Source: Thetidibacter halocola (lineage in GTDB: Bacteria > Pseudomonadota > Alphaproteobacteria > Rhodobacterales > Rhodobacteraceae). From it: a DNA stretch of 64,000 bases. Of this stretch, positions 34,294-43,708 are shown in pieces (the stretch's first letter is position 1; the number at the start of each line of letters is the position of its first letter). The position numbers and the translations under genes are program-made. Where the stretch lies: the NCBI RefSeq assembly GCF_018224955.1, contig NZ_JAGTUU010000001.1, positions 248,001 through 312,000 on the forward strand, in the 5' to 3' direction. The notes beneath the pieces were generated by a model. It was given only the letters and a program-made list of their open reading frames with translations. It did no database searches and was not told where the DNA came from.

Positions 34294-35499
34294 TCATTGG
34301 CGCCGCAGCCGCGACAGCGCGGCATCCTCCAGCGCCCACGCCTCGATCCCGTCGCGGATACCGGCGGCCATACCCGCGCGCCACGCCGGGTCCTGAAGGT
34401 TCTTCAGATCGCGCTCGGTCGACAGGAAGCCGAGTTCCACCAGGACCGAAGGGATGTCGGCGGACTTGAGCACCGAGAAATCCGCCTGACGCAGCGGCCG
34501 GCGATGCACGTGACCCAGCGCGCCCTTGATCCCCGCCACAAGGTGCCCAGCCAACGCCGCACTGCGTGGGCCGTTGTCCAGCCGGGCGAGGTCCATCAGC
34601 ACCCGTGCCACCCGGTCGTCCGCCCCTGACAGGTCCAGCCCCGACAGCAGGTCGTCGCGGTCATGCCGTTCGGCCAGAGCGGCATCCGCCTCGTCCGAGG
34701 CGTCCTCGGAAAGGGTATAGACACTGGAACCATGCGCAATGCCCTCCTCGATCGCGTCCGCATGCAGCGACAGGAACAGGTCGGCGCCCGCGTCATGGGC
34801 CGCCGCCACCCGCGCCTCGAGCGAGACAAAGACATCGGTCTCGCGCGTCAGGACGACCTCGTAGCGCCCGGTGCGGCGCAGTTCGTCGCGCAGTTCGCGG
34901 GCGAATTGCAGCACGAGGTCGGCCTCGTCCACGCCGCCGCGCTGCGCGCCGGGATCGATGCCGCCATGACCGGGGTCCAGCACGACCATCAGCAGACCGG
35001 ACCCGTCCGGCGCGGCGCGGCGCGCCCGCGGCGCGGGCAGGTCGAATCGCGGATCGGGCGGCGCGCCGGCGGCGGCGCGGGCCGCCTCTTCTTCCATATC
35101 GCGCAGGGTCAGTTCCAGCCGCGCCGTGCCGCCGTCGCCATCGACGCGCAGCGCCGCCGTGCCGATCGCGGCGGGCCGGTCCAGCAGCGCCACCAGCCGC
35201 GACCAGCCGGGCTGGAGCGGACCCATCCGCAGCTCGGAGACCCGCGCCGAGGCGTCCAGCGCGTCGGGCTCTGCCCCGGTCCAGTCGACTTCGCGGAAAT
35301 CCAGGACCAGCCGCCAGGGATCGGCCAGCGTGTAGGCCCGCCACGGCACGCCCTGGCTGAGGTCGAGACGCAATTCGGCGCCGCCCTCCGCATCCTGCAC
35401 CGCGCCCGCGACGAAGCGCGCAAGCCCGGCCGCATCCTGCGCCAGCGCCGCCCCGGCAGACAGCCAAAGGCCCGCCACCAAAAGAAGAATCCTGCTCAT
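34294..35499 (-). CDS. N-acetylmuramoyl-L-alanine amidase (AmiC type)
   Basis: About 401 residues. A Sec signal peptide (MSRILLLVAGLWLSAGAALAQ) is followed by an N-terminal AMIN-like domain and a C-terminal Amidase_3 domain starting at VVLDPGHGGIDPGAQ. The zinc His in DPGHGG, the Glu of the next block and the later FLSLHAD histidine are visible. It cleaves the stem peptide from glycan strands during division. ATG 35499 follows a GCAGGGCGG sequence; an upstream frame extension has no signal peptide. The mrcA gene follows after the unusual 851-base gap. Confidence 0.92.
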   Translation of the reverse strand: MSRILLLVAGLWLSAGAALAQDAAGLARFVAGAVQDAEGGAELRLDLSQGVPWRAYTLADPWRLVLDFREVDWTGAEPDALDASARVSELRMGPLQPGWSRLVALLDRPAAIGTAALRVDGDGGTARLELTLRDMEEEAARAAAGAPPDPRFDLPAPRARRAAPDGSGLLMVVLDPGHGGIDPGAQRGGVDEADLVLQFARELRDELRRTGRYEVVLTRETDVFVSLEARVAAAHDAGADLFLSLHADAIEEGIAHGSSVYTLSEDASDEADAALAERHDRDDLLSGLDLSGADDRVARVLMDLARLDNGPRSAALAGHLVAGIKGALGHVHRRPLRQADFSVLKSADIPSVLVELGFLSTERDLKNLQDPAWRAGMAAGIRDGIEAWALEDAALSRLRRQ

Positions 35500-35596
35500 C
35501 CGCCCTGCCCGGCTGTTCTTTTGGCCCAGACTATCAGCCTTGCGGCGGATTCGCACCCGCGACCACGATCCGCGCCACGCTCCGAAAGGCGGGGTT

Positions 35597-36751
35597 TCAC
35601 CCGGCCAGCCCCCGAGCGACCATGAAGCGCCGCAGCCGAGACAGACCTTCCTCGATATCCGCCGTGCTGCGGGCATAGGAAAAGCGCAGCGTGCCCGCCC
35701 CGCGCACCGGGTCGAAATCCAGGCCCGGCGTCACCGCGACACCGGCCTCATCCAGGATGGCGCGGGCAAAGGCGCGGCTGTCCTCGGTCAGGTGGCTGAC
35801 ATCGGCATAGACGTAGAAAGCGCCGTCGGGCGGCGCGATCCGGTCAAAGCCTGCCTGCGGCAGCCCCTCCAGCATCAGCGCGCGGTTCCTGGCGTAGACC
35901 GCCTTGTTGGCCTCCAGTTCGTCGGTCGCGTCCAGCGCGGCCAACGCCGCGACCTGGCTGGCATGCGGCGGGCAGATGAACAGGTTCTGCGCGAGCCGCT
36001 CGACCTGCCGCAGGCTACCCTCGGGCACCACCAGCCAGCCGACGCGCCAGCCGGTCATCGAGAAATACTTGGAGAAGGAGTTGATGACGCAGACATCGTC
36101 GCTGATCTCGAGAGCGCTGACCGCCCGGCGCTCATACTCGATGCCGTGATAGATCTCGTCCGACAGAAAAGCCGCGCCGCGCGCCTGCGCACAATCCACC
36201 AGCGCGCCCAAGGCATCCCGATCCAGCATCGTCCCGGTGGGATTCGCCGGCGAGGCCACCATCAGCCCCTGCCAGTTCAGCGGTTCGAGGTCGGCGGGCA
36301 CAGGTTGCAGGCGGTTCTCCGCCGAGCTCTGCACCTCGACCGGTTCGAGGTTCATCGACCGCAGGATCTGCCGGTACGAAGGATAGCCAGGCGCCCCCAG
36401 CGCCACGCGCTCGCCCGCGTCGAAGAAGGCCGCAAAGGCGAGGATGAACCCGCCCGACGATCCCGGCGTGACCACCACCCGTTCTGGGTTCAGGTCGACA
36501 CCGTACCACTCGCCGTATAGCCGCGCGATGCGGGCGCGCAGCGACGGCAGCCCCAGCGCCACGGTGTATCCCAGCGCATCACCGGCCATGGCCCGCGCCA
36601 GCGCGTCGCGTGCGGCGGCGGGCGCCGGCGTGCCGGGTTGGCCCACCTCCATGTGGATGACGTGGCGCCCCGCTGCCTCGGCCTGCCGCGCGGCCTCCAT
36701 CACGTCCATCACGATAAAGGGATCGACCGCCCCGCGCCTTGAATTTCTCAT
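35597..36751 (-). CDS. Class I/II pyridoxal-phosphate aminotransferase
   Basis: A 384-residue fold-type I aminotransferase. The PLP lysine is in VINSFSKYFSMTGWRVGW (about residue 232); the cofactor-contact Asp/Tyr lie in FLSDEIYHGIEY, and the substrate carboxylate Arg in LRFSYAR near the C-terminus. The sequence is of the aspartate/aromatic aminotransferase superfamily, but the amino donor cannot be named. GAGG lies 7 bases before the ATG. It is followed on the same strand by the amidase gene and diverges from the M48 protease operon. Confidence 0.88.
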   Translation of the reverse strand: MRNSRRGAVDPFIVMDVMEAARQAEAAGRHVIHMEVGQPGTPAPAAARDALARAMAGDALGYTVALGLPSLRARIARLYGEWYGVDLNPERVVVTPGSSGGFILAFAAFFDAGERVALGAPGYPSYRQILRSMNLEPVEVQSSAENRLQPVPADLEPLNWQGLMVASPANPTGTMLDRDALGALVDCAQARGAAFLSDEIYHGIEYERRAVSALEISDDVCVINSFSKYFSMTGWRVGWLVVPEGSLRQVERLAQNLFICPPHASQVAALAALDATDELEANKAVYARNRALMLEGLPQAGFDRIAPPDGAFYVYADVSHLTEDSRAFARAILDEAGVAVTPGLDFDPVRGAGTLRFSYARSTADIEEGLSRLRRFMVARGLAG

Positions 36752-36805
36752 GCCCAGCCTCTCTACTCGCGCCCGAGCCTTACGAGTGAACGAGGGACCG
36801 CGTCA

Positions 36806-38119
36806 ATGATCCTGCCCCGGCTGATCGCCCTGGCCCTGGCCATGCTGACCGTGCTGGCGCTGCCTGTCCGCGCCGGCACGACGCTGCTGCGCGACGCCGA
36901 TATCGAATACGCCCTGTCGCAACTTGCCGCGCCGGTGTTGCAGGCGGCGGGCCTGCCCGCCAGCGGCACGCGGATCGTTCTGATCGACGACAGTTCGCTG
37001 AATGCCTTCGTGGCCGATACCAGCCATATCTTCATCCATTCTGGCCTGATGATGAAACTGGAAACCGCCGCGCAGTTGCAGGCGGTCATCGCGCACGAGG
37101 CCGCCCATATCGCCAACGGCCATCTCAGCCGCCGGATCGCCAACATGCGCTCGGCGCGCACCGCGGCAGGGCTGGGCATGGTGCTGGCTGCGGCGGCGGC
37201 GGCATCGGGATCGGGCCAGGGCTCGCTGGCCATCGCGGCGGGCAGCGCGGGCTCGGCGATGCGGCTGTTCCTGTCGCACACCCGCGCCGAGGAAAGCAGC
37301 GCCGACCTCTCGTCGGTGCGCTACCTGGTGCGCGCGGGCATCGACCCGCGCGCCGCGATCCAGGTGCAGCGCCTTTTTTCAGGGCAGGAATCGCTTTCGG
37401 TGCAGCGGCAGGACCCCTACACGCGCACGCATCCCTTGTCCCGCGACCGTCTGCGCGCGCTGGAGAGCCTGGCAGCGGGCCAGGCCGCGACCCCGCCCAA
37501 CGCCACCGCCGAATACTGGTTCGCCCGCGCGCGAGGCAAGCTGACCGCCTTCAAGCGCGCGCCCAGCTGGACACTGCGCCGCGCCGAAGACAGCGCGTCC
37601 CGCGACATAGCCTTGATGCGGCAGGCGGTGGCGCATCACCGCAACTCCGCCACCGGCAAGGCCATTGCGGCCATCGACGGCGCGCTGGCCCTGCGCAAGG
37701 GCGATCCCTACCTGATGGAACTCAAGGGCCAGATCCTGCTGGAATCACGCAATTTCGGCGCCGCGGTGCAGGTCTACCAGGCGGCCGCCCGCACCGCCCC
37801 GCGCGAGCCACTGATCCTGGGCGGGCTCGGACGCGCGATGCTGGCGGCGGGCGACTTCAAGGCCGCGCTACAACCGCTCGAGGCCGCGCGCGGGCGCGAC
37901 GCCTCGGACGCACGGGTGCTGCGCGACCTCGCCGTGGCCTATGCCAAGCTGGGCCAGCCCGGCATGGCCTCGGTCGCGACGGCGGAACGTTATGCGCTGC
38001 AAGGCCGCATGGAAGACGCCGAACTGCACGCGAAACGCGCCATCGACCAGCTGCCGCGCGGCTCTGGCCCGTGGCAGCGCGCCGAGGATGTGCTATCAGC
38101 CGCCAAACGCGCCAAGTAG
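36806..38119 (+). CDS. Periplasmic M48 metalloprotease with TPR domain (BepA/YfgC-like)
   Basis: A 437-residue protein with an N-terminal signal peptide (about 23 residues, LALPVRAG). The zinc motif HEAAH is at H97-H101 (VIAHEAAHIANGH), with the third ligand Glu in THTRAEESSAD. The C-terminal 190 residues form TPR-like helical repeats. This is the BepA architecture, which degrades or helps assemble outer-membrane proteins. GAGGGA precedes the ATG. Two thiol-redox genes follow in the same operon (35 bases, then a 4-base overlap), pointing to a joint role in oxidative folding of envelope proteins. Confidence 0.9.
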   Translation: MILPRLIALALAMLTVLALPVRAGTTLLRDADIEYALSQLAAPVLQAAGLPASGTRIVLIDDSSLNAFVADTSHIFIHSGLMMKLETAAQLQAVIAHEAAHIANGHLSRRIANMRSARTAAGLGMVLAAAAAASGSGQGSLAIAAGSAGSAMRLFLSHTRAEESSADLSSVRYLVRAGIDPRAAIQVQRLFSGQESLSVQRQDPYTRTHPLSRDRLRALESLAAGQAATPPNATAEYWFARARGKLTAFKRAPSWTLRRAEDSASRDIALMRQAVAHHRNSATGKAIAAIDGALALRKGDPYLMELKGQILLESRNFGAAVQVYQAAARTAPREPLILGGLGRAMLAAGDFKAALQPLEAARGRDASDARVLRDLAVAYAKLGQPGMASVATAERYALQGRMEDAELHAKRAIDQLPRGSGPWQRAEDVLSAAKRAK

Positions 38120-38154
38120 CGCTGACCCGAACACAACACCGGAGACGACGACAC

Positions 38155-38934
38155 ATGCCATTCAAGACCCCGATCCATGCCCTGCGCGGTGCCGCCGCCG
38201 CCCTCGCCCTGATGACCGCCTGTGGTGCCGCGTCAGCGCAGGATCTCGACCTGTCCGCGATGACACCCGAGCAGAAGGACGCCTTTGGCGCACAGGTGCG
38301 CGAGTATCTGCTGGCCAACCCGCAGGTCATCATGGAGGCGGTCGCCGTCCTGGAACAGCGCGAGCAGGCCCAGCAGGCCGAGGCAGACGTGTCGCTGGTG
38401 CAGGCGCACATGGACGCGCTAGTGAATGACGGTTTCTCCTGGGTGGGTGGCAATCCCGAGGGCGACGTGACCATCGTCGAATTCATGGACTACCGGTGCG
38501 GCTATTGCCGCAAGGCGCATCCCGAGGTCGAGCAGTTGATCGCCAGCGACGGCGACATCCGCCTGATCGTCAAGGAATTCCCGATCCTGGGCGAGGCCTC
38601 GGTCGTGGCCAGCCGCTTTGCCATCGCGACGCAGATCGTGGCGGGCGACGACGCCTACAAGGCCGTCCACGACGCGCTGATCACGATGGAGGGCAACCCG
38701 GGCAACGGCCCGCTGCGCCGCATGGCCGAGACGCTGGGCCTCGATGCCGACGCGATCATGGCCGAGATGGACAGCGACGAGGTCACCCGCCGCATCGCCG
38801 AGACCCGCGCCCTGGCACAGTCGATGCAGATCTCGGGCACGCCAAGCTTTGTCTTCGGCGACCAGATGGTGCGGGGCTATGCGCCGCTCGACATCATGCA
38901 GCAGATCGTGGCGGACGTCCGCGCCGGCGGATGA
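38155..38934 (+). CDS. DsbA-family thiol:disulfide oxidoreductase
   Basis: About 259 residues. A signal peptide (cleavage near AASAQ) is followed by a helical extension and a DsbA/Com1-type thioredoxin fold. Active-site C115/C118 lie in MDYRCGYCRK; the cis-proline loop is SGTPSFVFG. This is the BdbD/ScsC-like subgroup with a long N-terminal helical region, not classical DsbA. ATG 38155 has GGAG about 11 bases upstream. It is in one operon with the M48 protease and the following thioredoxin-like gene, and is a likely client of the DsbB at 18529. Confidence 0.88.
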   Translation: MPFKTPIHALRGAAAALALMTACGAASAQDLDLSAMTPEQKDAFGAQVREYLLANPQVIMEAVAVLEQREQAQQAEADVSLVQAHMDALVNDGFSWVGGNPEGDVTIVEFMDYRCGYCRKAHPEVEQLIASDGDIRLIVKEFPILGEASVVASRFAIATQIVAGDDAYKAVHDALITMEGNPGNGPLRRMAETLGLDADAIMAEMDSDEVTRRIAETRALAQSMQISGTPSFVFGDQMVRGYAPLDIMQQIVADVRAGG

Positions 38935-39407
38935 TGCGCACCGCCTTGGCGCTGTTGCTGGGGCTGGGCGCCGCCCTGCCCCTGTCAGCGCAGGACGCGA
39001 CCCCGCTGCGCGACCGGCTGCGGGCCCTAGCCGCGCCGCCTGCGCCCACGGGGCTCTATGCCGATGAGGCCGCCAGTGACCTTGCCCTGATCGCCGCCAA
39101 CCGTGAGGCGCTGTTCGGCGCACATCGCCCGATGCTGGGCACTGGTGACGGCGCTGCGGCGATCGCGCTGTTCGTCGGGCGCGACTGTGCCGAGTGCGAC
39201 GCGGCTCGGCAGGACCTTGAGGCGCTGGTGCAAAAGCTGGACCTGCGTGCCAGCCTGATCGATGTCGACGCCGATCCGGCGGATGCCGGCCTGATGGCGC
39301 GGATGACGCTGGACATCCTGCCCGCCTATGTCATGCCCGACCGGCTGATCCGGGGCGCCTTTCCGGCTTTTGTCCTCGAAGGATACCTGACCGGCGCGCG
39401 GCGCTGA
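38931..39407 (+). CDS. Secreted thioredoxin-like protein
   Basis: A 158-residue protein with a signal peptide (MMRTALALLLGLGAALPLSAQ) and a single CxxC, C86/C89 in VGRDCAECDAARQDLE, in a thioredoxin-like context, with a cis-Pro candidate in DILPAYVMP. The ATG overlaps the stop of the DsbA-like gene (ATGA). It could be a periplasmic reductase or partner that sets the redox state of the upstream DsbA or protease. Family name unknown; shorter than DsbC/DsbG. Confidence 0.78.
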   Translation: MMRTALALLLGLGAALPLSAQDATPLRDRLRALAAPPAPTGLYADEAASDLALIAANREALFGAHRPMLGTGDGAAAIALFVGRDCAECDAARQDLEALVQKLDLRASLIDVDADPADAGLMARMTLDILPAYVMPDRLIRGAFPAFVLEGYLTGARR

Positions 39408-39420
39408 GGCGCGCCGGGCG

Positions 39421-40749
39421 TCAGGCCGCGGGCAAGTGCATCAGGACCTCGGTGCCCTCGCCCGGGGTCGACTCGATCTCTATGCCGCCCTGCAACTGCT
39501 CGGCCACGCCCCGCGCCATCGGCAGGCCCAGGCCCGAGCCCGCGCCGACCTGCTTGGTCGTGAAATAGGGCTCGAACAGGTGCGGCCGCAGGTCGGGGGC
39601 GATCCCCCCGCCATGGTCGCGAACTCCGAAGGTGACGGTGGGCGCGTCCAGCGCGTCGGACAGGCGGGCCGATATCTCGATTTCTCCGCCGTCGGGCATC
39701 GCCTCGCAGGCGTTGCGCATCAGGCCGGCCAGCGCCTCGGCCACAAGCGCGGCATCCGCCCGCACCGCCGGCAGATCGGGTGCGACGATCACGCGGGTGG
39801 AATGGCGCGCCCCCTCGGGCAGGTCCAGCACAGCGACGGCGGCGGCGACGAGCCCCTCAGGGCGGCGCGGCGCGATTTCCAGGTGGGACCGCCCGGACAA
39901 GGCCAGCAGTTCGCGCGTCAGCCGGGCGCCGCGACGGGCCGACCGTTCGGCCTCGGACATGAGCTTGTCCTGTTCGCCGGGCTCCTTCGTCATCCGGGCG
40001 AGTTCGAGATTACCGAGAACTGCGGTCAGCATATTGTTGAAATCATGCGCTATTCCGCCTGTCAGGCGACCGAGGGCAGTCAGCTTGGCAGCCTCGATCT
40101 GGGTCTCGCGGGCATCGACGACCACCGCCCTGTAGCGAAAGGCGTGGTTCACCGCGGCAAGGTAGTAGACCGATACCAGCACCAGTCCGGCCGACACCGC
40201 GATTGCGCTGGGCTGCGCCGCGTCGGCCAACAGGCTCCAGCCGACGCGCAGCGCAATGCCCAGCATCACGCAACTCACCTCGACGCGCATCGTCGCCACG
40301 TCGCCGACGCGCAGGCTGACCGTGTTGAGCATCGTTGCGGCCATCACAACGCTGGACAGCAGCATCATCGATGCATCGGGCTGCATCCAGAGATAGAGAC
40401 CGAGGGCGACATAGCCCAGCGAGTCGAGCACCGAACTGGCCAGGACAAGAACAAAGAGGCGCTGGCCCACCCGGTCCGGCAAGGCCCGCAAGAGCAACGC
40501 GTGCAGCACCGAGATCGCGGCGGACAGCGCGGCAAGCAAGAAGATCGTCCAGTCGTCCAGCACCCGCGCGATCAGCGCGCCGCCGCCCAGCATCAGCGGA
40601 AGCCGCAGCAGAAAGGCCGTCACGTGGACACTGTCGACGGTCTTTATGGTGGACAGGTCAAAGGTCCGGTCGCCACCGCTCGTCGGACCACCAAGGCCGC
40701 CCGGCGGGCTGCGGGCCAGGTCATGCCGATATGACCTCTGCCCTTCCAC
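39421..40749 (-). CDS. Membrane-bound sensor histidine kinase, orphan
   Basis: About 442 residues. Five or six hydrophobic segments fill residues 45-205, then a HisKA domain with the phosphorylated His in LTGGIAHDFNNMLT, and a HATPase with N box (LMRNACEAMPDGG), G1 (VRDHGGGI) and G2 (GAGSGLGLPMARG). The sensing input appears to be within the membrane. The annotated start is GTG 40749, one base past the ispG stop; internal GTG codons could be the true start. No response-regulator gene is adjacent. Confidence 0.85.
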   Translation of the reverse strand: MEGQRSYRHDLARSPPGGLGGPTSGGDRTFDLSTIKTVDSVHVTAFLLRLPLMLGGGALIARVLDDWTIFLLAALSAAISVLHALLLRALPDRVGQRLFVLVLASSVLDSLGYVALGLYLWMQPDASMMLLSSVVMAATMLNTVSLRVGDVATMRVEVSCVMLGIALRVGWSLLADAAQPSAIAVSAGLVLVSVYYLAAVNHAFRYRAVVVDARETQIEAAKLTALGRLTGGIAHDFNNMLTAVLGNLELARMTKEPGEQDKLMSEAERSARRGARLTRELLALSGRSHLEIAPRRPEGLVAAAVAVLDLPEGARHSTRVIVAPDLPAVRADAALVAEALAGLMRNACEAMPDGGEIEISARLSDALDAPTVTFGVRDHGGGIAPDLRPHLFEPYFTTKQVGAGSGLGLPMARGVAEQLQGGIEIESTPGEGTEVLMHLPAA

Positions 40750-40750
40750 G

Positions 40751-41884
40751 CTATTCCGCCGCTTCGGTTTCCGACGCGGCGGCGCGTTCGAGTTCCTCGG
40801 CTTTCTTCTCGACCTGCGCGACGATGTGCTCGATCATCTGGTCGTTGCTCAGCTTGTGGCTCGACTTGCCCGCGAGATAGACCATGCCTGCGCCGTTGCC
40901 GCCGCCGGTAAAGCCCACATCGGTCATCAGAGCCTCGCCCGGGCCGTTCACGACGCAGCCGATGATGGACAGGCTCATCGGCGTCTTGATGTGCTCCAGC
41001 CGCTTTTCCAGCGCCTCGACCGTGCGGATCACGTCGAAGCCCTGTCGTGCGCAGGAGGGGCACGAGATGATGTTGACGCCGCGGTGGCGCAGGCCCAGCG
41101 ATTTGAGGATCTCGTAGCCGACCTTGACCTCTTCGACCGGATCGGCGGAGAGGCTGACGCGGATCGTGTCGCCGATCCCCATCCACAGCAGGTTGCCCAG
41201 GCCGATCGCGCTCTTGATCGTACCGGACATCAGCCCGCCCGCCTCGGTGATGCCAAGGTGGATCGGCTTGTCCGTGGCCTCGGCCAGGCCCTGATAGGCG
41301 GCGGCGGCCAAGAAGACGTCGGACGCCTTGCAGCTGATCTTGAACTCGTGAAAGTCGTTGTCTTCCAGGATCTTGATGTGGTCGAGGCCGCTTTCGATCA
41401 TGGCTTCGGGGCACGGCTCGCCGTACTTCTCCAGCAGGTGCTTTTCCAGGCTGCCGGCATTCACGCCGATGCGCATCGAACAGCCGTGGTCGCGGGCGGC
41501 GCGGATCACTTCCTTGACCCGGTCCTGCGAGCCGATATTGCCCGGGTTGATGCGCAGGCAGGCGGCGCCGGCCTCGGCTGCCTCGATGCCGCGCTTGTAG
41601 TGGAAATGGATGTCGGCGACGATCGGCACCGGGCTTTCGCGGACGATTTCCTTCAGCGCGCGTGAGCTGTCCTGGTCGGGGACCGAGACGCGGACGATAT
41701 CCGCACCCGCCTCGGCGGCGCGCTGCACCTGCTCGATGGTGGCGCGCACATCTGTGGTGGGCGTGTTGGTCATGGTCTGCACTGTGATCGGCGCGTCGCC
41801 TCCGACAGGCACGTTGCCGACCATGATCTGGCGCGATTTGCGGCGATCGATGTTGCGCCAGGGGCGGATGTGATTCAGGTTCAT
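40751..41884 (-). CDS. ispG: 4-hydroxy-3-methylbut-2-en-1-yl diphosphate synthase
   Basis: A 377-residue iron-sulfur enzyme of the MEP pathway for isoprenoids. The [4Fe-4S] ligands are C275, C278 ([12 protein letters not shown]) and C310 ([11 protein letters not shown]), with the fourth ligand Glu317. The N-terminal TIM barrel carries INPGNIG. GGAGAACGCG precedes the ATG. It follows rodZ on the same strand, as in many proteobacteria, and precedes the histidine kinase by one base. Confidence 0.95.
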   Translation of the reverse strand: MNLNHIRPWRNIDRRKSRQIMVGNVPVGGDAPITVQTMTNTPTTDVRATIEQVQRAAEAGADIVRVSVPDQDSSRALKEIVRESPVPIVADIHFHYKRGIEAAEAGAACLRINPGNIGSQDRVKEVIRAARDHGCSMRIGVNAGSLEKHLLEKYGEPCPEAMIESGLDHIKILEDNDFHEFKISCKASDVFLAAAAYQGLAEATDKPIHLGITEAGGLMSGTIKSAIGLGNLLWMGIGDTIRVSLSADPVEEVKVGYEILKSLGLRHRGVNIISCPSCARQGFDVIRTVEALEKRLEHIKTPMSLSIIGCVVNGPGEALMTDVGFTGGGNGAGMVYLAGKSSHKLSNDQMIEHIVAQVEKKAEELERAAASETEAAE

Positions 41885-41978
41885 CGCGTTCTCCGCAACA
41901 GAAATCGTTCCGGTGATCTAGCCCGACCGCCGGGACGAATTCAATCGTCCGAATGATCCGGCCCAGGCCGGGTTCGTG

Positions 41979-43586
41979 TCACTGCTGGCCGGTTTGCGAC
42001 AGATCCAGTTCCGCGACGATCTTGGCCAACGCGACGTTACGCTGAAGATCGGCGACCTGGAGCGTCTGCATCACCTGTTCGGGCGACAGCGCCAGGTTGT
42101 CGGCGATGGCACCGCTGGAGCCATAGGGGCCGAAGGTCTGGCCGTTCACCGCGAAGTAGATCGCCCCGGCATTGCCGGTGCGAATGACTGGCGGCTGTTC
42201 GGTTTGCGGCACGTTGTAGGTGTCGCCCGCCTGCATGATCGCCTCGAAGAGGGTGGCACCCGAGGACGCTTTGACCCGCACCCAAGCCTCTCGCGCGGCG
42301 ACGATGGTGACGCCCGGCGCGCTGTCGGCCAGGACCTTGGGCATGCCCGGCACGCCCGGCGCAGTCACCCGGGATGCGGCGGCAATGGCGGCTGCCACCG
42401 GGTCAGAGGTGGGGATGTCGAGTTCGGCCAGGACCGTGTCTAGGTCGCGGTCGGCGCCTGCGGTGGCGGGCGCGTAGCGCGCCATCAGCGTCTCGGCGTC
42501 CAGCGGCAGGTCGGACGTCACGGCGCCCCGCGCCCCGGCGGGGCCGTAGGGCGTGCCGTCGAGGGCAAAGTAGACCGCCGCGCTTTCGCCCACGTTGATC
42601 CGCGGAGACTGCGCGTCGGCGGGCACGGTCAGCGTGTCGCCCGCGTTCAGGATGCCGCTGAAGAACAGCTTGCCCGAGGCATCGTCCAGCTTGACCCAGG
42701 AGGGGCGCACGGCAACGACCGTCACACCCGGCCCAAGCGCGGGCGCGGCGTCGGCCACCTGGCTGCGGTCGAAGGGCGTCTGGTCGATCCGCGGCGCCAT
42801 GCCGGCAAAGACACCGACGCTGTCGGGATCGAGGGTCGAGATCGGCGCATCGCGCGCCACCAGGACCGGCACATCGAGCGCCTGCGGCCGGTAGAGCCGG
42901 TCAAACGCTTCGCCCGAAGGCGGCGAGAACGGCCCGCTGCCGCCCATGGCAGCGGCCTCGTCCCCGGCCTGCGGCATGGCACCGTCCAGCGGGTCGAGTT
43001 CGCTCAGGACGACCGGGGTCTGGTCGACCGGCGCCACCTGCACGCGCTGCACTTCTTGCAGCACGGACCAGCCGCCATAGCCGATGCCCGCCATCAGCGC
43101 GACCAGCACAAGGGTCGATCCGATCGCGCCGGGTTCGATGCGCGAGAACAGGCTGTCATCCTTCGCGGCGAAGGGCAGCTTGGGCTCGGCCAGCGGGTCG
43201 CGGGCGCGCGGCCGCGCGGGCGTCAAGGCGCCATTCGGCTTGCGGATGGTCGAGGCCTTTTCAGACATGCCATGCGCGACGGAAAAGCCGCTCTCGGCGC
43301 AGAAATGGGCAAAGGCGCGGTCCGGGTCCATGCCCAGGTAACGGGCATAGGAACGGACATATCCGGCGATGAAACCGGGCGTATCAAAGGCGGAGGGGTC
43401 GCAGTTCTCGATGGCGGCGATGTAGCTTGCCTTGATGCGCAGTTCGCGCTGCACATCAAGCAGGGACTTGCCCATCGTGGCGCGTTCGCCCCGCATGATA
43501 TCGCCAAGACGCAGGTCGAAAGCGTCGAAGCCTTGCGGCGCGACATGCTCCACCTCGGTCGTCCTGTCGGATTTCCGCCCGATCAT
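41979..43586 (-). CDS. rodZ: RodZ-like cytoskeleton protein with two C-terminal DUF4115 domains
   Basis: A 535-residue membrane protein. A cytoplasmic helix-turn-helix (residues 25-85, LGDIMRGERATMGKSLLDV... ) contacts MreB in the family; one membrane segment is at 155-175; a low-complexity linker follows. Two similar periplasmic DUF4115 domains lie at about 286-362 (GVTVVAVRPSWVKL) and 424-501 (GVTIVAAREAWVRV). Usual RodZ has a single such domain. It controls rod shape and wall elongation. Located directly upstream of ispG. Confidence 0.9.
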   Translation of the reverse strand: MIGRKSDRTTEVEHVAPQGFDAFDLRLGDIMRGERATMGKSLLDVQRELRIKASYIAAIENCDPSAFDTPGFIAGYVRSYARYLGMDPDRAFAHFCAESGFSVAHGMSEKASTIRKPNGALTPARPRARDPLAEPKLPFAAKDDSLFSRIEPGAIGSTLVLVALMAGIGYGGWSVLQEVQRVQVAPVDQTPVVLSELDPLDGAMPQAGDEAAAMGGSGPFSPPSGEAFDRLYRPQALDVPVLVARDAPISTLDPDSVGVFAGMAPRIDQTPFDRSQVADAAPALGPGVTVVAVRPSWVKLDDASGKLFFSGILNAGDTLTVPADAQSPRINVGESAAVYFALDGTPYGPAGARGAVTSDLPLDAETLMARYAPATAGADRDLDTVLAELDIPTSDPVAAAIAAASRVTAPGVPGMPKVLADSAPGVTIVAAREAWVRVKASSGATLFEAIMQAGDTYNVPQTEQPPVIRTGNAGAIYFAVNGQTFGPYGSSGAIADNLALSPEQVMQTLQVADLQRNVALAKIVAELDLSQTGQQ

Positions 43587-43708
43587 CCGCCTGTCCCGTC
43601 TTCCCTGTTTACGCCAGCCTCAAGCGGTCGACGTTGTCCTCGATTCGTCGCCACCGTTATTGAATCGAGCTTAACACAATGGAAGAGGTTTCACAGGCGA
43701 ACGCGATA

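Noticed and set aside
33819-34469. Plus-strand frame in the amidase-mrcA gap
   Set aside because: It crosses into the antisense of the amidase gene, and its composition is irregular. No family features.
41958-41971. CCGGCC-CA-GGCCGG palindrome after rodZ as a terminator
   Set aside because: The loop is tiny, the effective stem is about 5 bp and no T tract follows, so I do not call it.
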